64,000 nt of DNA, taken from NCBI GenBank assembly GCA_935421135.1, contig OW285187.1, positions 5,208,001 through 5,272,000 of the forward strand. The letters are read 5' to 3'. Below are positions 18,625 through 31,456 of this stretch, in pieces (the stretch's first letter is position 1; each line of letters starts with the position of its first letter). The notes beneath the pieces are model-generated. The model ran no database searches. It was not told the origin of the DNA and saw only the letters and a program-made list of their open reading frames with translations. The DNA comes from Bugulina stolonifera. Lineage: Eukaryota; Bryozoa; Gymnolaemata; Cheilostomatida; Bugulidae. The translations under genes were made by a program, and so were the position numbers.

Positions 18625-21600
18625 ATGTCAGAAACGCGTTTCCTACCTCCTATTTCAGGTGTGCAGCAAGAGAGGAGGATAGATATCTTAGCCAGACACA
18701 AACCTATACCAGTGGGACATGTTGATGACAGGTAAGTACTAGGCAGTAGGACATCCTCCTAATAATGACATACAACATTATAGGATGCTAAATAAACAGT
18801 AGATGATGCTTATCTTACTAATAGGCCCTGTAACGCAGGTAAAACTATGCTGTGTTTGCCTGCAAAGTCTTATCAACTGACATTTTGCAAATCTGGTGTT
18901 GTTGAATACCCATAAGGTAATTAGTTTATAGGCCTATATATATGCTGTTGAATTAGGCCCTATCTTTTTTTCCCAAACTAACCTTCAACTTCAAAACTTA
19001 AAAATTCAAGTCTACATATAGGAACATAAGCCTGTATGTTTTGTAATACTTAGATGACCTATGACTAGATGACTATGTTATAATATATAGCATCTCCAAT
19101 TTACAAAATGTAGATTATGCTTCTACAAGCAGTCTTTCATGATTGAGAGTACATTATAAATATCATGTTTGACGATTGATCAGGTACTAAATTCATAGGT
19201 CATCACACTTAATTGTGCTAATTCTCTGTTCCTTTATAACATACAATATTGTTTGCATGTCTGATATAATAATATTTCAACTTTAACCAAGTGCAGTTGT
19301 TGAATACAGTAATAAAATAGTGTGCTGGTATAAATAGGACAGCGGCCTTTTAATCCCACATCAACCATGAGAGCTCTATACATCTCATTGCACTAGGAGA
19401 ATACAAGTTATCGATTTGACTTTGAGGTTTTCAGTTCATTAAATTCTTAAATGAAAGGTTTGAACCACTTCAATGTTGTGACTGTTTTTGTTTGAACAAC
19501 TGCATAACATATTATGAAATCTATCAGCTAGACAGGGAATAGTTTCATTGACTGCGACCTTCATGTAACTTAAATATAATCCATAATTGCAGACGGTCAG
19601 TGTACTGGGTGGACAGGCAACCACTTGGACCGCCCACAATTATGGGTAAGCATAGCCTTAGCATACCATTAACTATTTTTATTCCCTTTTGGTGTTAGCA
19701 GAGAAAAATATTGCTGGTACTGTTGCTGAGATAAAATGTAGGCTACATGCTGTGGTAATTTATAAGTGATTTTACTGTTGAAAGACATTTGGACTACTGC
19801 TGTATTATCGCGTGTCAAGGTGACACCTATCTACAGGTAGAGATAGATATAGGTGATATTACTAAATACACATGTGTATTATAAATATCCATGTTTATTT
19901 AGCAATGACTCCAAGGCTAGAGATTCTCTCCAAGAACAGACAGCTGGTCGGAGAGTATAAATTTAATCGGTAAGTTCCAGTAAAGTGATAAGGCTTTGAA
20001 TACATATTCGCTGTGCTATTGTTAGGGTCAATGGCTAGAAAAGTTGGAAAAAAGTTTCAAGTAACTTGGTATCACTAAACCCTTTACAGTGGCGACGTAT
20101 GTAGAGAGGTGTGTGATGTTAAAATAGTGTACAATTTCACCTGTCTCAAAAAGAAGTAGTTAACCTTATGACCTACTAGCCTAGTACTGTGTGTACGATG
20201 TATGTAGCACACTTTACTGTACAGCGTTTGTGTATATCTATTTTATAATAATATAATGTAACATGGTACTATCTACTTGTGATTTGTGAGTAGTGAAATA
20301 ACCAATGAGCTGGCTAGTTACTATCTTGCCTTGCTTTGTAGTGATAGAACGTTTGATATGCCACATGAACCATTCTATAAAGAAATTAAACCAACAAGTG
20401 GAAATGTTCCAGAGGCTAGTCCAAGAGTAGTTGCACTTTCTGCACACAAAAATGCAAGCAAGGATCACCAATATGATAGAGATTTACCTACATTAGTTGC
20501 AAAGCCAAATGATGCATCAGAAAGAGTACAGGAGCTAGCAAGGTGAGACGACTTTGAAGTAGCAGTGCATGTATCTAACAGTTCAGATTTGCACTCAGCA
20601 GGTTGCAACACTTTTATGTACATCTACATGTATAAAGATGCCTACTGAGTAGTAACCAATGCTCTGCAAGATTGGTGCAACCAAGTTAAATAATTCAACT
20701 TTGCCGGTGGTGGTGCCCAAAGAATGGATGGACACTGTTCCCCTTTAACAGACCAGATGATTACAGACCGGGTGGAAACATCTCCTTCCAGGCAGCTGAT
20801 AGATCAAACCCTGTGATGTAGGATCCCATCAACTCCATATTCTATCTAATATATTTACTATGTAGATCATAGGCATGATCACAAGTCAATAGTATGCTCA
20901 GCGAATATCATGTTCCTTTCATTCACAGATCCAAAACTGAGCTGTGGGAGAGGAAAGGTGGGTGGCCAAACACAAGAATGTTCTATGAAACGCTTCCACA
21001 GCCTGTTAGTCAGTCAGCTCGGACAGCAACTGCCACACCACGAGTAGAAGCCTTAGCTGAGCATAAGAAGGTGCAGCCAGGATTTAAACCCGAGCGACCA
21101 GTTAGGTAAGAGTGTGTTCTAGCCAGGTAACTACGGGGTCAACTCATATGATACATGTAGGTAGTACAGGACTAGGACAGGAAGTGTTGAACAAGGGAAA
21201 ACAACTCCAAAATTAAAAACATTCAAATATTTTACATTGGGTATCAGCAGACAACCCACAATTTGAAACTGGCAAAGATTTTTACGTGTGCTCAGGAAAC
21301 TAGAGATCATACACTGTACATTATACTAACTATTTCATTATTTGTGAAATAGAGGGGAGTTCTTGGAATGTTTACAGCATAGGCCTGCAACGTGTTGTAG
21401 TGCTTGAAATATGATGAATTATTGATACTATGATGTATCTATTACAGGTGGGATATTGATGAGCAAGCCCTGAAAATAAATGCCTCACTGAGGGTGTGTC
21501 AGCTAGCGAGACCGAGGAGTAGAACACTAATAAGAGATGATGGCTGGGATCCTTATGTTGTATCAAAAGCAGCGAGATATGCTCAGATAACGCCTCGCAT

Positions 21601-21658
21601 CGAAGAACTTTCCGCGCCTCTTCCAAGGAAACAGAGAAGCAAGAAGGTGGTTGCCTAA
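18625..21658 (+). CDS. THEG: THEG/SPMAP2-like sperm microtubule protein, 7 exons
   Basis: Exons: 18625-18731, 19593-19645, 19903-19969, 20342-20542, 20752-20817, 20929-21105, 21448-21658; 882 nt, 293 residues plus stop, all GT/AG and in phase. The product is built from spaced copies of the THEG repeat (Arg, then Leu, Ala/Ser and Lys/His): RRIDILARHK, PRLEILSKNR, PRVVALSAHK, ERVQELARPD, PRVEALAEHK, LRVCQLARPR, PRIEELSAPL. Aromatic linkers (YWVDRQP, RWDID) separate them and the C-terminus is basic. THEG proteins are sperm-flagellum proteins in mammals, thought to bind tubulin or the chaperonin CCT; the same role here is inference. Which paralogue this matches (THEG or THEGL) cannot be settled by eye. 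It follows MORN1 on the same strand. Confidence 0.85.
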
Positions 21659-22362
21659 TAGTGTGCTAACCAACAAAACTTCATGAGACCTTGCCAATTA
21701 GCTTTCGACTCTACCATGTTGTTATGACGAAGAAATCAGTCAAGTTATGATCATAGTTTTGCTCAATGTGACAAATCTTGCTCAATGTTCTGTTGTAAAG
21801 TGTATAATGTTTTATGAATAGTATTTTTCTATATATTTTATATGCATGTACTTTTATACTAATGGCTTTTTAAGCAGTTATGTCTATGGTGTTTATTCCA
21901 TGTTGTTAGTGTATTTGGCCATCAATGATATTTTGCTCAAATAACTTCTATATTGTAATCCTGCGAATAGAAATAATACACTTTTCGAGAAAATAGTCAA
22001 ATATGAACATTACAATAAGTTGAAAATGCAGACTAGCTACAGCGAGAAAAGAGGTTACAATAATTATGTATATATAAACTTGTGTGAAAACTATGTTACC
22101 AACCATAAAGGAATGAATATACATGTAGCTAGTAAAGTGTTCTAGTCAGATTGTTACATGTATATAGGTAGCCACTGATGCGGTTATGATCAACATGAGA
22201 AATACCTGAGCTCATCTGAGTGCATTGTTCATGTATGAGCCCAATGTGATCGGCAAGAGAAGGAGGTTCTACCGCTACTCATCAGGTAGTAACTTCCAAC
22301 TGATACATCTGATTGGTAGATTAAAAATGCTCTACATAGTTAGGTACCTGGATGATATAATG
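21659..22362. other. Convergent 3' interval between THEG-like gene and myotrophin
   Basis: About 700 bases shared by two tail-to-tail genes. It must hold both 3' UTRs. A minus-strand AATAAA (TTTATT at 21892-21897) could serve myotrophin; no clear plus-strand AATAAA was seen. The UTRs may overlap. Confidence 0.4.
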
Positions 22363-25300
22363 TTACTTCAAAAGGAGTTTCACGGCGTCAGTTTCAGCAC
22401 ATTCGTAGTAACTTTTCCCATTGTGTGTTTTATTTTTATCAGCGCCCTGAAAACAACACCAATAACTGGTAATAATATGAGTTGGTTATCAATTGTAGTA
22501 TACTATTGAGCTTGGCAATAACATGTCGACTCTACTGCACAAGCCAGAGTTGTCCTCTCTTGAAAACATGAAAGGACAACTTCTATAGTATTTGCAGTTC
22601 AGTGGTAAGTACAATGCAGAACTAATAATATTCAAAGCAATACAAATGAAAGCGATACTTCAATAGCATTGTTAGAGTAAAAACTTCAAACGCTGTCCAG
22701 CAACAGGACAAACAATCATTTGGCAGATTTAAGCAAATGTGAGTAGAGAACACTTACAACGCTAGGTCAAAACAAATCAAGAAGTATGATAATGTAGAAA
22801 ATAGTACCAGATTGTAGGTTATGGCTTAAAGACAGTTGCACTGTTGATACTAGAGACACCCTTATAATATACTGTAGTGACCGAGCATTTTCAATGAAAG
22901 TATACATTGAATGTGTGAAGCTTACCTGGTCTAGAAGAGCGGCCACACACTTTTCATGGCCCTCATATATAGCACTTAGCAGTGGTGTAATACCATATTT
23001 GTCCTCAGCCTGAAATCATATAATTTATATAACAAAATACAATATGGCAACACCTCACAAAACAACGGGAGAACACAAGATACAAAACGCAATATATATA
23101 TTTACAACCACATATTAGATACCATTCACTTACATTAACATTAGCACCTTGAGATATTAAATAGTTTAGGACATCTAGTTGACCATAATCGGCAGCAAAG
23201 TGTAATGGGTAACGGCCATCTTGCATTTCATTCACATCCGCACCCTGTAAGCAATTTATAACAGACTCTAAGTAACATGTCAACATAGTATTAGTCAGTT
23301 GAGTTGATCATGTCATAAAGAGGCTAAACACTTTTAGACACCTACATCAGCATCAGTAGCACGCTACTGTGTATTTGAAATAATTATCTAGAATATGTAA
23401 ATAATACGACGATGCTTGACTGAGTAGCAAAGCCAAACACGACACATTCTAGGAGTGTAGACTAGCGAGTGGCTCTAGTGTTTTAAGTTGTGCAGATCAC
23501 CTGTAGCCCCCACACCCAAGTATTTATTATGTTAACATCATTAATAATATCATGGTGGTCAAATGGCATACAAGACCAAGGTCAGACCTAGGGCTGAGGT
23601 CCGACCCAAATTAGGGCTAGGATCTCGAAAGCCATAGCGACTTGCAATTCCTTACATTGTTATTGCGGGCATTGACTGTAACTTGCTTGTTTATCGCCAT
23701 ACAAAAAGTTATTTATAGAATGGCATTTAGTGTTGACTCACAATAAGACTACTAGGCTCACACACTTGAAACATTTTCCAGTGTAGACTGAGCGCATGCA
23801 TAGCCAGAAGAATTTGGCGGATCCTCTAGTTTGATGATGCCCTGATAAGAAGGATAGCACATGGCCTTTTGGCCATGGCCATTGTCACTAACGGATTAGC
23901 TGTCAAACGAAAGTGGCGTTGAGAAATGAGTGGTAATAAAATTTAACTGCTCCACAATAGTAATAAGAACTACTGATTTAAACAGAAAATTTACAGTTTT
24001 CTGTAAAAAAAGAGTTAAACTAGGTAGTTTTCTAAATATAAGATCAGTTTAGAAATGAAAATTCCCTAGGCGAGGTAAAGCTTTTTCCAAACTACAGCCA
24101 GATAACCATGAAACTATTTTGAATTTTGAGTTAGCTTGATGTTTGTGTGACCTAGAAGAATTTTTACTGATATTCATTCAGTACTAGTTGAGAAATAGAG
24201 AATACAAAACCATCACTATGAGCATCACTCGGCCATCTTGTTTTATTTTAGACTGCCTAACTAACTGGATTATTTCAGATAGCTAGTTAGCAGATTGGTT
24301 ACATTGTGCAGAAAGTTAGCCATTATGCCTAATGGAAAATCTATGTGTAAATTGTATGAACTTCAATAAATTAACAAAAATTGAATATCTGCCCACTAAA
24401 ATATTAGCATCACAGTTTGGATAACTTTGACCAGTACATGGTGGTAGGACATTCTAGCATAGAAAGCAAGACAAGTTGCTAGGCTGCCTAGTATTAGTAT
24501 AGCAAACTTCACGCAGGCACTGCGTTGCTCATTATGTGTTATTGAGACCAAGCTTACCAAGTCTCCCCGATTCCGTGGGAGACTCCCTGGTTTTCAACTT
24601 AAAATTTGGTACCCACCCCATCCCAAATGGACACCCCACCAAAATGCTGAATTCCCCTGATTGTTATCAGTGGAACTTGGGAAGACTGATTGGACACTTT
24701 CATTGACCCCTGGTCACTCTTTGTTGGTTAATGTATATGACATTGCAATGTTTTCAAACTGAAGTACTAAATTATACTGATTTTAGATGGTTAACAATTC
24801 TCCATACTAAGGTATTTATTTACTTAGCAACTTTTCTCAAACACTTTTTGCTGGATGAGGAAAATAAAACCGCTCACAGACAATGGACCACTGGCGCAAT
24901 TTCTTACTTTTTATATGTGTTCAATAGATAATTTGTCATGTAACATGAAGCAGAAATCTTGGTATAAATGGCGAAGTTTATAAAAAACAGTATCCCTAAC
25001 CTTACATTTAAAATTTTTAACTGTACCGTTCATTTGTAATTTTAGAATTTGCTTCTCAGTTGTGGGATCCCTACCAAACGGCCTTAAAACGAACTTAAAA
25101 AGGTGCAAAATAATATAAAGCGCTCTGTCTTATTTGTAAAATCCAAAGGGTAATAAAGTTTATTAAATGAAAGGAGCACAGAGAGAAGGCCCAGGAACTT
25201 GCTTTCTGGCTTTGCAGATTGTATCGGCTATATGGTTGGTGAACTTCAAGTCTGACTGCAGTATCACTCCCAGGTTTCTGCAGTAATCTGTGTGTTCCAG

Positions 25301-25934
25301 CACTAGATTATCCATAGTATACTCAGGGACTGCTCTTTGGGGCTGGAAGGCGATGATCTTACACTTTTTGGCATTGAAGCACATTCCCCATGTTTTAGCC
25401 CAGGTGTTCAGTGACTCAAGATTGGTTTGAAATCTTCTCTCATCGGTTGTGTTGTTTACATCTTGGTACATATGGGTATCATCAGCAAAGAGGCCAACAG
25501 AGCAATCAACATGGCTGGGGAGGTCATTAATATACACCAGAAACAACACAGGGCCCAGCACCGAGCCCTGCGGAACTCCTGATGTCACTGGCAGTGAGTC
25601 AGATCTCACACCATTCAGCACCACAGTTTGTGATCTGTTGCATAAGAAATCATGTATCCAGTCCAGCAGGTAACTTTCCATACCTGCTGGACTGGATATC
25701 ACATACATTTAAATTGAATAAAAAATATTTTTTATGCCATTTATTTGATTTAAACTAGACTGTGTTCACGGATATTAAACGCACACATGTCCAGTCGTTG
25801 TGGGAAAATTTAGAAAAGCTACTGCTGCTGCTATGGGCACTACTGGGCAGACACTCCCAAGCACTCACGTTTTCCACCAGGTTCTTCACAGCATTTAGTT
25901 CGCCATTTTTGACACTCCAAGCTAGTCCTGACAT
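22363..25934 (-). CDS. MTPN: Myotrophin (V-1), ankyrin-repeat capping-protein inhibitor
   Basis: Four minus-strand exons: 25869-25934, 23134-23244, 22926-23009, 22363-22446; 345 nt, 114 residues plus stop, all introns in phase 0 with GT/AG ends. Human myotrophin is 118 residues. The order matches: N-terminal helix (LAWSVKNGELNAVKNLVEN), ankyrin repeat with YPLHFAADYGQLDVLNYL, GANVN, ankyrin repeat with YGITPLLSAIYEGHEKCVAALL, and a short third repeat GADKNKTHNGKSYYECAETD ending LLLK. Myotrophin binds the CapZ barbed-end actin capper; the same role is expected. Intron 1 is long (about 2.6 kb) and has collected a MITE and a LINE fragment, while the other introns are short (113-479 bp). Confidence 0.9.
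24549..24688. mobile_element. Short hAT-like MITE in myotrophin intron 1
   Basis: Ends read CAAGCTTACCAAGT and, on the opposite strand, CAGTCTTCCCAAGT (11 of 14 matching). Flanks are ATTGAGAC (24541-24548) and ATTGGACA (24689-24696), compatible with an 8-bp duplication that has lost one base. Inside is a small hairpin around CTCCCCGATTCCGTGGGAGA. The ends resemble those of the elements at 26887 and 27233. Confidence 0.55.
25163..25708 (-). pseudogene. LINE reverse-transcriptase fragment in myotrophin intron 1
   Basis: A 181-codon open frame holding the palm core of a non-LTR retrotransposon reverse transcriptase: GVPQGSVLGP (about residues 44-53), YINDLP, and FADDT with the catalytic Asp pair (about 74-78), followed by the thumb region (LNTWAKTWGMCFNAKKCKI, LGVILQSDLKFTNHI). 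This is only a slice of a LINE pol; the endonuclease and fingers are missing, and the frame ends in a shift after CKARKQ. The type fits the Jockey/CR1-like group but clade is not certain. It is antisense to nothing, since the host gene is also on the minus strand. A perfect hairpin marks its 5' end. Confidence 0.85.
25655..25698. repeat. Perfect 18-bp inverted repeat at the 5' end of the LINE fragment
   Basis: Left arm 25655-25672 (TATCCAGTCCAGCAGGTA) and right arm 25681-25698 are exact reverse complements, separated by the 8-base loop ACTTTCCA. The left arm is part of the reverse-transcriptase coding sequence; the right arm is its copy turned back. This looks like a fold-back formed when the LINE cDNA was truncated. 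Confidence 0.85.
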
Positions 25935-26878
25935 TCTATGATATGATATAATTAACTAAAATGCTAGAAAAAGGGATTTATCGTGGGTAACTTTTTTAAA
26001 AACTAAGGTGCGGTTAAGTTACTATCAATGATACAACCATGGACAAGGGCAAATTCTATCATTCATGGAATTAAATCAGCAACTTCTAACCGGATATAAA
26101 GTTTACTTCCTTCTGGTATAGCCTTTGCGTCGATATAACGAGAGAACATCTTCCTTGGCTGTTGTTACTACTGTAGCGACGCACAATTGGATCAAATCGA
26201 GTTGTATGGACCCCGTGCTGTGTATTTGTTAGTTGTCAGTGCAGCCCTATATAAAGCCCATACTTATAGGACTATTTGCGAAGACCCTGGCGGGAGCATG
26301 CGTGGCTTAACCGCGCAGACAACGCGGGAAAGGGATACTGGAAACGTTGGAAAACCAATTAGGTTTTCGTTTATTCCTTTTATGCAAATACTTCAAGGGA
26401 TAAGGTAGTGAAGATGGGTAGTCTTTTGAAACAGTAATTAAAAAACTAAATTTTAATTTAAAGTTAGTTTAACACTTGGTGCGACTATCGCCCAATTCCT
26501 AAGATGTTGCAGATTAAAAAAGAAAATAAATACGCTCCGCGCCTCGTATGTGACAATACATGTGCTGATCAATGCATATTGGTATTACTTATACTATTAT
26601 GCATTGAAATACCTTGCGAATGCATCATGGTGCTTTCGATTTGTTTATAATTGGAATCTTTTATGGCTGTGTCGTACTTTACATGAATCCTTACTCCTTA
26701 CCTGCATTCCTGTTCTGATGTCATATATATATATAGTGATATACAATAATTACAATACAGTAGGAGTAGCAGTTATATCTATATTCTATTGTTTATTATT
26801 ATTACTAACTACAACTATTCTATAATAAGAGTAAAACTTCGGCAATGCAAACCAATTTTCCAAAATATTTATAATGCA
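25935..26878. other. Upstream region of myotrophin and flanking AT-rich DNA
   Basis: Holds the presumed myotrophin promoter and 5' UTR next to 25935. A moderately GC-rich patch at about 26160-26350 has an open frame without an ATG start, so no gene is called. The remainder is AT-rich with no recognised feature. Confidence 0.4.
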
Positions 26879-26886
26879 GTACAGTC

Positions 26887-27217
26887 CATACTTGCCAAGG
26901 AGCAGGAGCAAAAAATCTGGACTTTTCAGCTCAAAATCCCTGGATAAGCACCAGAATCCCTGGACATAGTTTGGGTGTACATTATTTGAAGGAAACTTAT
27001 CACTGAAAAGCATCAAATTATCAATTTTAGTGTTATTTAGTGGCTTGTAAGATATTTTCTTCAATGTAAATGACTTATTTTAGGTTGTATCTTGTGTTTT
27101 ATGAGGTTTGGGAACATTTTCACCATACATAAAAAATCAGGACAGCTGGAAAATTAGTAGGGACAGGCACCAAAACCAGGGGGTGTCCTGACAAAATCTG
27201 GACACTTGGCAAGTATG
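26887..27217. mobile_element. hAT-like MITE, 331 bp
   Basis: Begins CATACTTGCCAAGG and ends with the inverse TTGGCAAGTATG. It is flanked on both sides by the identical octamer GTACAGTC (26879-26886 and 27218-27225), the 8-bp duplication typical of hAT elements. No coding capacity. CTGGACTTTT/GGACA motifs recur inside near both ends. Confidence 0.88.
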
Positions 27218-27232
27218 GTACAGTCACAGTGG

Positions 27233-29950
27233 CAGACCTGCCAACTCTCACGCATTGAGCGTGAGATTCAAGCAATTGCCCCATAGCTCAAGCTCTCACT
27301 CCCTTCTCACTCATTTGCCCCATCAGAGCAATAAAAAATTATTTTTTTGCCCCATTACAAAGTAATAAAAATGTTGTTTTTGCCTCGTTTTGCTCTACTT
27401 GCATGCTTTCCTCAAGCCACAAAACTCATACAAACAAAGGGTACACAGTACAGTTTATTGACATTGCCACAATAGCCCTCATTTCATTCATATGGTGCAT
27501 CAATTTATATGTTGGGATACAGAGATGCCCCTTACTAACTAGGATCCTACCACAACACTTAGGCACCTACCATAATGATAATCTGAATTCAACTATAGTA
27601 TCGAATGATAATCATAAGAAACTAAAGTATAGCCTACTCATTTAGACATTATTTTATAATATCAGTTGTATGGGTGACCTAAGCCTAACTAGTACCTGCA
27701 TTACTAGATTTGTACAGTGATAGTGAGATAGAATGGAATGGTGAGAAATATTAGTAATGTATATCAAATTCAATAAAAACGACTTATATTGTTCTAACAA
27801 TCAAATCACCAGCGTCTCTGGGTAAATTGGTCCTGGTGCAGACTATTTTGTATCTGATAGTATGGCTAAATGGCATGTACACGTAGTTAATCTTATTGTT
27901 ACACATTGAAATCTTTTTGTATAGACATGGAAAGATCCTGAATTATACAGATGAGTAAACGAATGCATTAGAAAATGCTACCACCATACTTTATTTGACA
28001 ATTTTAAAAACAAGTCGTGTAACTCAATAATCAGGTTTTGGGTAAGGATGGGCAAACTTCAAAAAAGTTTAAGCTAATAAGCTCTCTGGCTCTCACATTG
28101 GCCCTTATACCCCATTCAAATGTAATCAGACATAGTTCAACACCATGCCAAACTGCCTCCCTAAAGACGATGCTCAAGAATATAATTATCATCCAATGTG
28201 CTCATCGCTCAAATGATTTTCACCTATCAGGAGATAGTCTTAAGAGAACAGCAATGTCTGGCACTGGGTACAGCTTGTTTCTTCAAGTGCGGTAATGTTC
28301 TGATATTCAACTGTGGCTAGCACACTGCCCTACACACCACATGTGCTGAAGTCACCTAATCAAACCCTAGGGCCGACCTAAAGCTGCTAGATACTGATAG
28401 ATACCTCTGGATTGCAACCTTATACAACTGACCAACAAGTCTAACATGCTCCTATCATGTACGTTATTGTGCATGCAAACTTATATAACTTGTTATGAAC
28501 TAACACTGGTTACCCTGGGTACTCAATTCCATAGGCTGGAAGACTCCTAGGTAGCACTTTAGGTTTCTACCAAGAATGCAGAGCATGTCTGAAGATAGAG
28601 ATAAACTGTATTGTAATTCAAGTAGCAACTGAACAAAACAGAAAAACGTAGAACTTTTTATATATAACTGGCTCCATCTAGAGTCTGTGGGACTGGTGGG
28701 CCATCGATACCCAATTAATTATTCCACAAAACCCTCAGTGCCAATGCACCATCGGGAGGGACGACTAGGACATAAAAAACACCCGAGTGATTCGACATAA
28801 AATGTCGGCTCTTACAAGTCAGGTAGAGTATTGCGATCTACTGTATGTAAATAATTACTCTTAATCGATTAATAAATATATGCTTCCGGCTCATAATAGA
28901 TAACAGTCAATTTCAGTCAGCAACGAACTCGACAAAATAAGGTTCAACAAGAAATACACATAAAAATAAATATACAAATAAATATGGTTGAGCGATAGAT
29001 GTAGGGCCCTACAGTATAGAGGCAGGTACAACTTGATACTTTTTGGCCAGACCCAGGGTTTGTCAGCGAAATTTCAGATGGAGAAGTTGGCTTATCCGTT
29101 ACATATGGTGTATGGTGTCACCCCAACCACAAACAAAGATCTAAGGCTGCATGAAACTATGCACTAATACACCTGACAGACAGTATAATACATGCAATTG
29201 CAGTTGGTTAAATTATTCGATGTAGAGATTGCATTTACAGTTAATCACAATATGTAGGCCTACAACTTGTTTTATCCACTTTCTACCAATGTGCATCTAA
29301 TCACTAGCAACAAACTTTGTGGTAATATATAAATAAAACTGTATACTATGTTTAAAAGATATTTGGATCTTTGTACCACCTGTAAGCTCGTCATAAGCAG
29401 ACAAATGATCTACTAACACATTGAAGGACCGAAGCTTTTACTACAACTAAACACACTGAAACTGAATTTTATGTAATTGTATTAGGCTACATTGATGACA
29501 CAATTCTATCAGATGTTATTACAGTAATAGAAGGGGCTAAATATATAGGCCTACTGGTCTCTTGTAAGGCTACATTTGAGTAACTTGCTAAGTTACCAAT
29601 TCAAAAGAAGCTTTACCAAACAACTATATTTGTACTCATTACCATTATTACTAACTACTACTAAATTTAATTTCATGTGACAACAAGTCACTATCACTAT
29701 TAATTGGCCTACAAGTACTATAACTATCACATCTTCATTTTTGTTTACTGCCAAATTTACAAGCATGCTGATGCTAGCAGCTAGCAACTAATTAAATTTT
29801 TATACTAATAGTAAGAATAATATCTTTCATAATCATAAGATAATGATTATGATAATCAGTTCAGAGGCTTTGTGAGTGCCCCAATCAAAACAGTTTTTGC
29901 CCCTTTTATGCAACTCACTCTATTGCCCCACCCCTAGGTTGGCAGGTCTG
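27233..29950. mobile_element. Non-autonomous hAT-like element, 2.7 kb
   Basis: Terminal inverted repeat CAGACCTGCCAA with its inverse TTGGCAGGTCTG, flanked by identical CACAGTGG octamers (27225-27232 and 29951-29958). The left end has a hairpin CTCACGC/GCGTGAG, and TTGCCCC/GGGGCAA words recur within the first and last 150 bases. The 2.4-kb interior is AT-rich, with no transposase domain and no long ATG-initiated frame, so it depends on a source element elsewhere. Confidence 0.88.
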
Positions 29951-30109
29951 CACAGTGGTTGAATAGACTGGAGTTCAAATGTGTAATCGTTGTTCATGTA
30001 GCACAACGACAATGATTAGAAATCACTAAATTGGAATATCAATAATATTAAATATTAATAAAAATTTTAATCAAGTGATTTTAGTAGGTATTAAAATGGA
30101 ATTTTATAA

Positions 30110-30560
30110 ATGGCCAAAAACCAGCTGAAGCAGTGCACAGATTGGTTCCTCGGACGGTTTGATAACCCATAACTCATAACAGTTGATCAGACTGCTGGTT
30201 CAGCAGTAATTGCTCTGCTGTTTTAAGAGCACTGGTTCTTAAAATGCCGCCGCATACAGTCACAAGTGGTTGGTTAACAATAAACAGGCCAACTATCCTA
30301 AATTGCATAATTTGGAAAACAAAACATCAAATTAGGTATTATAATTTACAATTGGATTACGCTATAAATTTTATAACCAAAACGAGCATAAACACTTCCT
30401 AGGTATTCAAACACTTTTAAAAAATAGCTAATTGGTAAAAATAAGTTGCACAAGTGCATAGACTGGTTACTCAGGAGTAATTTGATACTTCATAACAGTT
30501 GTTCAGACCACTGGTTCAGGAGTAATAGCAGTTTTAAGACCACTGGTTTGGTAAGGCCAG
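30110..30560 (+). repeat. Two diverged copies of a 140-base unit
   Basis: About 30112-30250 and 30425-30560 share GCAC..TGCATAGACTGGTT-like words, TCATAACAGTTG(A/T)TCAGAC, CTGGTTCAG(C/G)AGTAAT and GTTTTAAGA(G/C)CACTGGTT in the same order and orientation. They look like a direct duplication of about 310 bases offset. Function and family are unknown. Confidence 0.55.
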
Positions 30561-31456
30561 AGGCGGGAAAAAGTCCGTTCAAGAGCAATATGCTTAACAA
30601 TCCAGGGCGTGTGCACACACAACATCACCATGTGGCATGCCTTGACACTACGTAGCGCTATAGGTAACGCTATAGTTTAAGACGCTATAGTTTAAGACGT
30701 CAGACATAACGTCATTGCTGAGCAACTGTTACTGTACAACTGCTGCAGACATACAGCACACACTGGCAATACTAATACTGTAGTCTAGCTTATTAGAGTG
30801 TAGTTGGATATTCTCAGTGAATAATTTACACATGTACATGTTGTAGATGTAGGTGCCAATTACTACTGTAGGCCGAGTGTTTAGCAAACCAAGTTTCAGA
30901 TATCTGTTAATTCTACAGCATTACACAGACATCCATTGCAGGATCAATCTAATTCTCCACTTGCATAAGTATCCCTTGATATACAGTTGTTTAATTCAAT
31001 TTATTTTATTGAAATAGAAACCGTTATTAATAATAAATACTATAGAATGATAATTGTCTATGAAATAACTAGTGGGCCCCCAATAACCATGTAAAACACA
31101 TGTGCATAACAACAACATCCAGTACAAGTGCATCTTTTAATATAATAGTAGAGAATAATGAATTTGAAAATAACAATAATTAGCACTGAAGAGGGCCGTC
31201 TGACTGGTGAGGGTCGAAGCTGATAATGTCAGTGCATCAAATGTCCGCCCCATCACAATATTTACAAGTAGTGAGAAATAGTTGGACGTTTAATGGTATC
31301 ATTATAGAGTAAAAGTTCCACTTGCGTTAAAGAAAGTTAGTACGTGTATCATAAAGTTGAAAAATAAAATACATACTAGTGTGGGTGTACAAAAGTTATA
31401 TAAAGATATTATTATTGAAATTATAATATTAATGATGGTGTGCAGATCAAAGCTGC
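30561..31456. other. Unassigned AT-rich stretch
   Basis: Contains a short tandem CGCTATAG-TTTAAGACG repeat near 30655-30705 and otherwise nothing recognised. It may belong to the transposon cluster to its right. Confidence 0.4.

Noticed and set aside
24911..25108. 65-codon minus-strand frame left of the LINE fragment
   Set aside because: Looks protein-like, but matches no reverse-transcriptase or LINE tail motif and has no continuation.
26187..26408. 73-codon frame upstream of myotrophin
   Set aside because: Begins with TTG, which is not expected as a start in an animal gene, and has no motif or donor site.
26550..26825. 91-codon hydrophobic frame
   Set aside because: Starts with GTG; Tyr/Leu-rich translation is what AT-rich DNA gives by chance.
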